8,309 bases of DNA from contig CAWWAF010000136.1 of NCBI GenBank assembly GCA_963934795.1, positions 1 to 8,309 of the forward strand, read 5' to 3'. This stretch comes from UBA8438 sp963934795. Its GTDB lineage: Bacteria; Acidobacteriota; Vicinamibacteria; Vicinamibacterales; UBA8438. Both the position numbers and the translations under genes were made by a program. How positions within the stretch are numbered: the first letter of the stretch is position 1; every line of letters begins with the position of its first letter. The notes below the pieces were generated by a model. That model saw nothing but the letters and a program-made list of their open reading frames with translations, was not told where the DNA came from and searched no databases. Shown here one piece after another: positions 6,100-8,309 of this stretch.

Positions 6100-6936
6100 T
6101 CAGTCGGCCCTGGCGGTGGGGCGGCTGCGGGCGCAGCGGACTCCCACGTTGCTGGTTTGGCCGGTCTGTGCGAACGGTAGGCGGACTGAGGTCCGCAGGG
6201 CGGCAGCGAAATTGAGCCACGAGCCCCCCCGGGCGATGCGCGCATAGCCTGTCTCGGCGCCGGGCGGATTGATCCGAGGCGATGAGGCGTAATACTCGTC
6301 GTCCAGCCACCCGTCAACCCATTCCCAGACATTGCCCGTCATGTCATACACGCCGAAATCGTTCGGGGGAAAAGACCCGACGGGCGCCGTCCTCACCCAC
6401 GCGTCGCCGCCCCCCGTCGCCCCGGCGCAACACTGGTCGGCCCCGTAGTTCGCGCGATCCCGCGACAGTGCCTGACGGCTGCCGTAGACGAGCCCGACCT
6501 GGCCTCCTCGAGCGGCGTATTCCCACTCCGCCTCGGTGGGAAGCCGGCCGCCGGCCCATTCACAAAAACCAGCCGCATCATCCCAGTTCAGCAGCACGAC
6601 AGGATGGTCTGCCGCTTGCGGGAACTCGGGGGACGGTGGGGCCGCATGCCCGCTCTGTGCCACGAACTGGGCGTAATGCGCGATCGTCACCTCGGCCGCC
6701 ATCAGCTCGAACGGCTCGAGAAACGTGACGTCGTGCGCCGGCCGCTCGTTGTCGAGGCAGGATGCATCGGACTCCACACAGCCCATGCGAAAGGCACCAG
6801 CCGGGATTCGCACCCAGCCGAGATCGAAGGCCTGGGCGACGGTACTCGCCGAGAGCGACCCGGTCATCCGGGGGCCCGTGACAGTCAACACCGCCACGGC
6901 GATCAGCGCCGACACTGACACGAACGTGCGTCGCAT
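6100..6936 (-). CDS. Exported SUMF1/FGE-fold protein without FGE catalytic cysteines
   Basis: This is a 278-residue member of the formylglycine-generating-enzyme (SUMF1, PF03781-type) family. The N-terminus MRRTFVSVSALIAVAVLTV is a signal peptide; RRTFV resembles a twin-arginine motif, so Tat or Sec export is possible. The domain starts at WVRIPAGAFRMG (41-52). It continues with ERPAHDV (64-70), EVTIAHYAQFV (82-92), HPVVLLNWDDAAGFCEWAGG (111-130), RLPTEAEWEYAARGG (131-145), FGVYDMTGNVWEWVDGW (194-210), and ARGGSWLNFAAALRTSVR (235-252). In true FGE the segment after GGSW carries two catalytic Cys; here it has none, so sulfatase activation is unlikely. Related proteins act in hydroxylation, C-S bond formation or ligand binding, and the role here is unknown. 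I chose the ATG at 6934-6936 because GGAG lies 9 nt upstream; a start at 6972 would overlap the preceding gene's stop as ATGGTAA. Confidence 0.85.
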   Translation of the reverse strand: MRRTFVSVSALIAVAVLTVTGPRMTGSLSASTVAQAFDLGWVRIPAGAFRMGCVESDASCLDNERPAHDVTFLEPFELMAAEVTIAHYAQFVAQSGHAAPPSPEFPQAADHPVVLLNWDDAAGFCEWAGGRLPTEAEWEYAARGGQVGLVYGSRQALSRDRANYGADQCCAGATGGGDAWVRTAPVGSFPPNDFGVYDMTGNVWEWVDGWLDDEYYASSPRINPPGAETGYARIARGGSWLNFAAALRTSVRLPFAQTGQTSNVGVRCARSRPTARAD

Positions 6937-6945
6937 CGATTGCGT

Positions 6946-6949
6946 CTCC
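6946..6949 (-). promoter_or_regulatory. Shine-Dalgarno deciding the SUMF1-like start
   Basis: On the minus strand GGAG lies 9 nt before the ATG at 6936. This supports that start over the in-frame ATG 12 codons upstream at 6972, which has GGTGGG directly abutting it. The upstream start would add a basic stretch in front of the signal peptide. Confidence 0.5.
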
Positions 6950-6965
6950 GATCTCCCGCGCTGCC

Positions 6966-8309
6966 TTACCATCCCACCGCATACATCATGCGACGCGGGT
7001 CTGCGCCCGCCACGACGGTGCCCGTGTCGGGATCTCGAAAAATACCCTGCATACTGCCAATCGTGTACTCGCCCACCGCCTCGACCGTGTGGCCCAGATC
7101 CTGCAGCTGTCCCAGGACCGCTGGAGCGATACGTTGCTCAACCTGGACGGTGATCGCGGCACCCGGCTTGTAAAAGTTGGGGTCTGCGACCAGCGCAAGC
7201 CGTGGCGCCTCAACCGCCTCCTGCACGCCCAGACCGAAGTCGATGACGTTCAGCACCATCTGAAACTGCGTCTGACCGATGGTCTCGCCTCCCGGCGTGC
7301 CGAGCGCGAGAAACAGCTCGCCATCCCGCATGATCAGGGTTGGCGCGTTGTTCAGAATCGGAATCTGTCCGCCCCGGGCGTAGTTCACGTCCTCAGGGTA
7401 GGGTGACGTTGACCCAACACGCGTGCCATTATTGAAGACCAGTCCGGTGTCGCCCACCACCACCCCGGTTCCCCAGAGGCTCCCCAGCGTCGGTGTCGCG
7501 ACCACCACATTGCCGTTCCGGTCCACGACAGAAAAGCTGGCCGTACTCCCTGGATACGTTCGCTCAGCCACCGCCGGCGCGACCGTCCTGTCAGGCCCCC
7601 GGCCAAGAGCGAGTGAGGCTCCAGGCGGTGCGCCATGGTCAGGATAGTCGAGCACGGCGTCGGACGAAATCAGCGCCCGGCGTGTGTCGGCGAACGTCTT
7701 CGAGATCATGCCCACCACCGGCACCTCTGTGTGCGCGGGATCGGCGACAAAGTGATACACGTCCGACTTCGCCACTTTGATCGACTCCGCGATCAGGTGC
7801 AACGTCTGGGCCGAGTTGTGTCCGAGGGCCGCGACGTCGACCCCCTCAACCAGATTGAGCTGCATCACCAGTTCGAGCCCACCGCGCGACGTGGCCGGAC
7901 TCGAATAGACGTCGTAACCCCGGTATGTCGTGTGCACCGGCTCGGACCAGGTCGGTTCGTACGCGGCAAAGTCGGCCCTGGTAAACAGTCCCTCGTTCCG
8001 TTCGTAGAACCGGACCATGTCTCGGGCCATGTCGCCACGATAGAACCGGTTGAACGCCGCTCGGAGCCCAGCCTCTCGACCACGTCGGTCCAGACGGGCG
8101 GTATCTTCCGCTTCAATCAACTTGTGAAACGTGCGTGCCAGGTCGGGGTACGTCACAAGCTGCCCCGCCACGGGCAGTTCGCCGTCGACCAGAAATACGG
8201 CCGCGGTTGTCGGATACCGTTCAATCAGCTCACGCGAGCGCGTCAGCAAGCGGACCACGAACGGATCAATCGGATGCCCCTGCTCGGCGTATTCGATGGC
8301 CGGCTGCAG
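6966..8309 (-). CDS. Gamma-glutamyltransferase-like Ntn hydrolase, N-terminus outside the window
   Basis: The frame is open to the right edge, giving 447 residues of the C-terminal part of a gamma-glutamyltransferase-family protein. About 150 N-terminal residues and any signal peptide are missing. These proteins self-cleave before a Thr that becomes the nucleophile of the small subunit. Here that is Thr256 of the fragment (codon 7542-7544) in PGSTASFSVVD, which leaves a small subunit of 192 residues, close to the 190 of E. coli GGT. Other family blocks are LQPAIEYAEQGHPI at the edge, GLFTRADFAAYEP, GSLWGTGVVVGDTGL, LGTPGGETIGQTQFQMVLN and VQEAVEAPRL. However, the NN-QMDDF and SSMSP segments that bind the glutamyl moiety in E. 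coli GGT read NNGTRVG and LNNAP here, so the substrate may differ. It is probably co-transcribed with the downstream SUMF1-like gene, which starts 29 nt later. Confidence 0.88.
   Translation of the reverse strand: MQPAIEYAEQGHPIDPFVVRLLTRSRELIERYPTTAAVFLVDGELPVAGQLVTYPDLARTFHKLIEAEDTARLDRRGREAGLRAAFNRFYRGDMARDMVRFYERNEGLFTRADFAAYEPTWSEPVHTTYRGYDVYSSPATSRGGLELVMQLNLVEGVDVAALGHNSAQTLHLIAESIKVAKSDVYHFVADPAHTEVPVVGMISKTFADTRRALISSDAVLDYPDHGAPPGASLALGRGPDRTVAPAVAERTYPGSTASFSVVDRNGNVVVATPTLGSLWGTGVVVGDTGLVFNNGTRVGSTSPYPEDVNYARGGQIPILNNAPTLIMRDGELFLALGTPGGETIGQTQFQMVLNVIDFGLGVQEAVEAPRLALVADPNFYKPGAAITVQVEQRIAPAVLGQLQDLGHTVEAVGEYTIGSMQGIFRDPDTGTVVAGADPRRMMYAVGW

Noticed and set aside
1..8309. Mobile elements, CRISPR arrays, tRNA or rRNA genes, toxin-antitoxin or defence genes
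   Set aside because: No transposase or integrase motifs, no regularly spaced repeats, no tRNA cloverleaf and no defence-type domains were seen; the genes tile nearly the whole window.

Overview
The window comes from a GC-rich bacterial chromosome. The coding strand shows strong G/C preference at third codon positions, GTG starts are used, and the housekeeping genes are bacterial (yebC, ruvC, ruvA, ruvB, fabH, queA). Protein style and gene order suggest an Acidobacteriota lineage, perhaps Vicinamibacteria. That placement is an inference without database support. There are no insertion sequences, integrases, CRISPR repeats, tRNA or rRNA genes, so this looks like ordinary core chromosome with a less familiar accessory end.

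Left and centre (1-4611): a six-gene minus-strand run, transcribed right to left as yebC > ruvC > ruvA > ruvB > fabH > queA (queA cut by the left edge). An extended -10 promoter lies just upstream of yebC. The first four genes are chained by 4-base start/stop overlaps (GTGA, GTGA, ATGA), which implies translational coupling. The run combines a YebC/TACO1-family factor, the complete Holliday-junction resolvase and branch-migration set (RuvC, RuvA, RuvB), a fatty-acid initiation ketosynthase (FabH) and the queuosine enzyme QueA. FabH sits between ruvB and queA, two genes that are neighbours in many bacteria.

Middle (4620-6097): a class I SAM-dependent methyltransferase on the minus strand and a DUF2231-type four-helix membrane protein on the plus strand diverge from an 87-bp intergenic region with an AT-rich -10-like core. 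Beyond the DUF2231 stop lies a roughly 100-bp convergent gap. It holds a perfect 8-bp GC hairpin and, unexpectedly, a 31-codon stretch with coding-like third positions.

Right (6100-8309): a minus-strand pair. The first is a gamma-glutamyltransferase-like Ntn hydrolase (N-terminus beyond the right edge) that keeps the nucleophilic Thr but appears to lack several gamma-glutamyl-binding residues. The second is an exported SUMF1/formylglycine-generating-enzyme-fold protein that lacks the catalytic cysteines of true FGE. The two are close or overlapping and are probably co-transcribed.

I see no clear undescribed defence or mobile system here. The most interesting leads are the divergent GGT-like enzyme paired with a non-canonical FGE-fold protein, and the coding-like tail after the DUF2231 gene.
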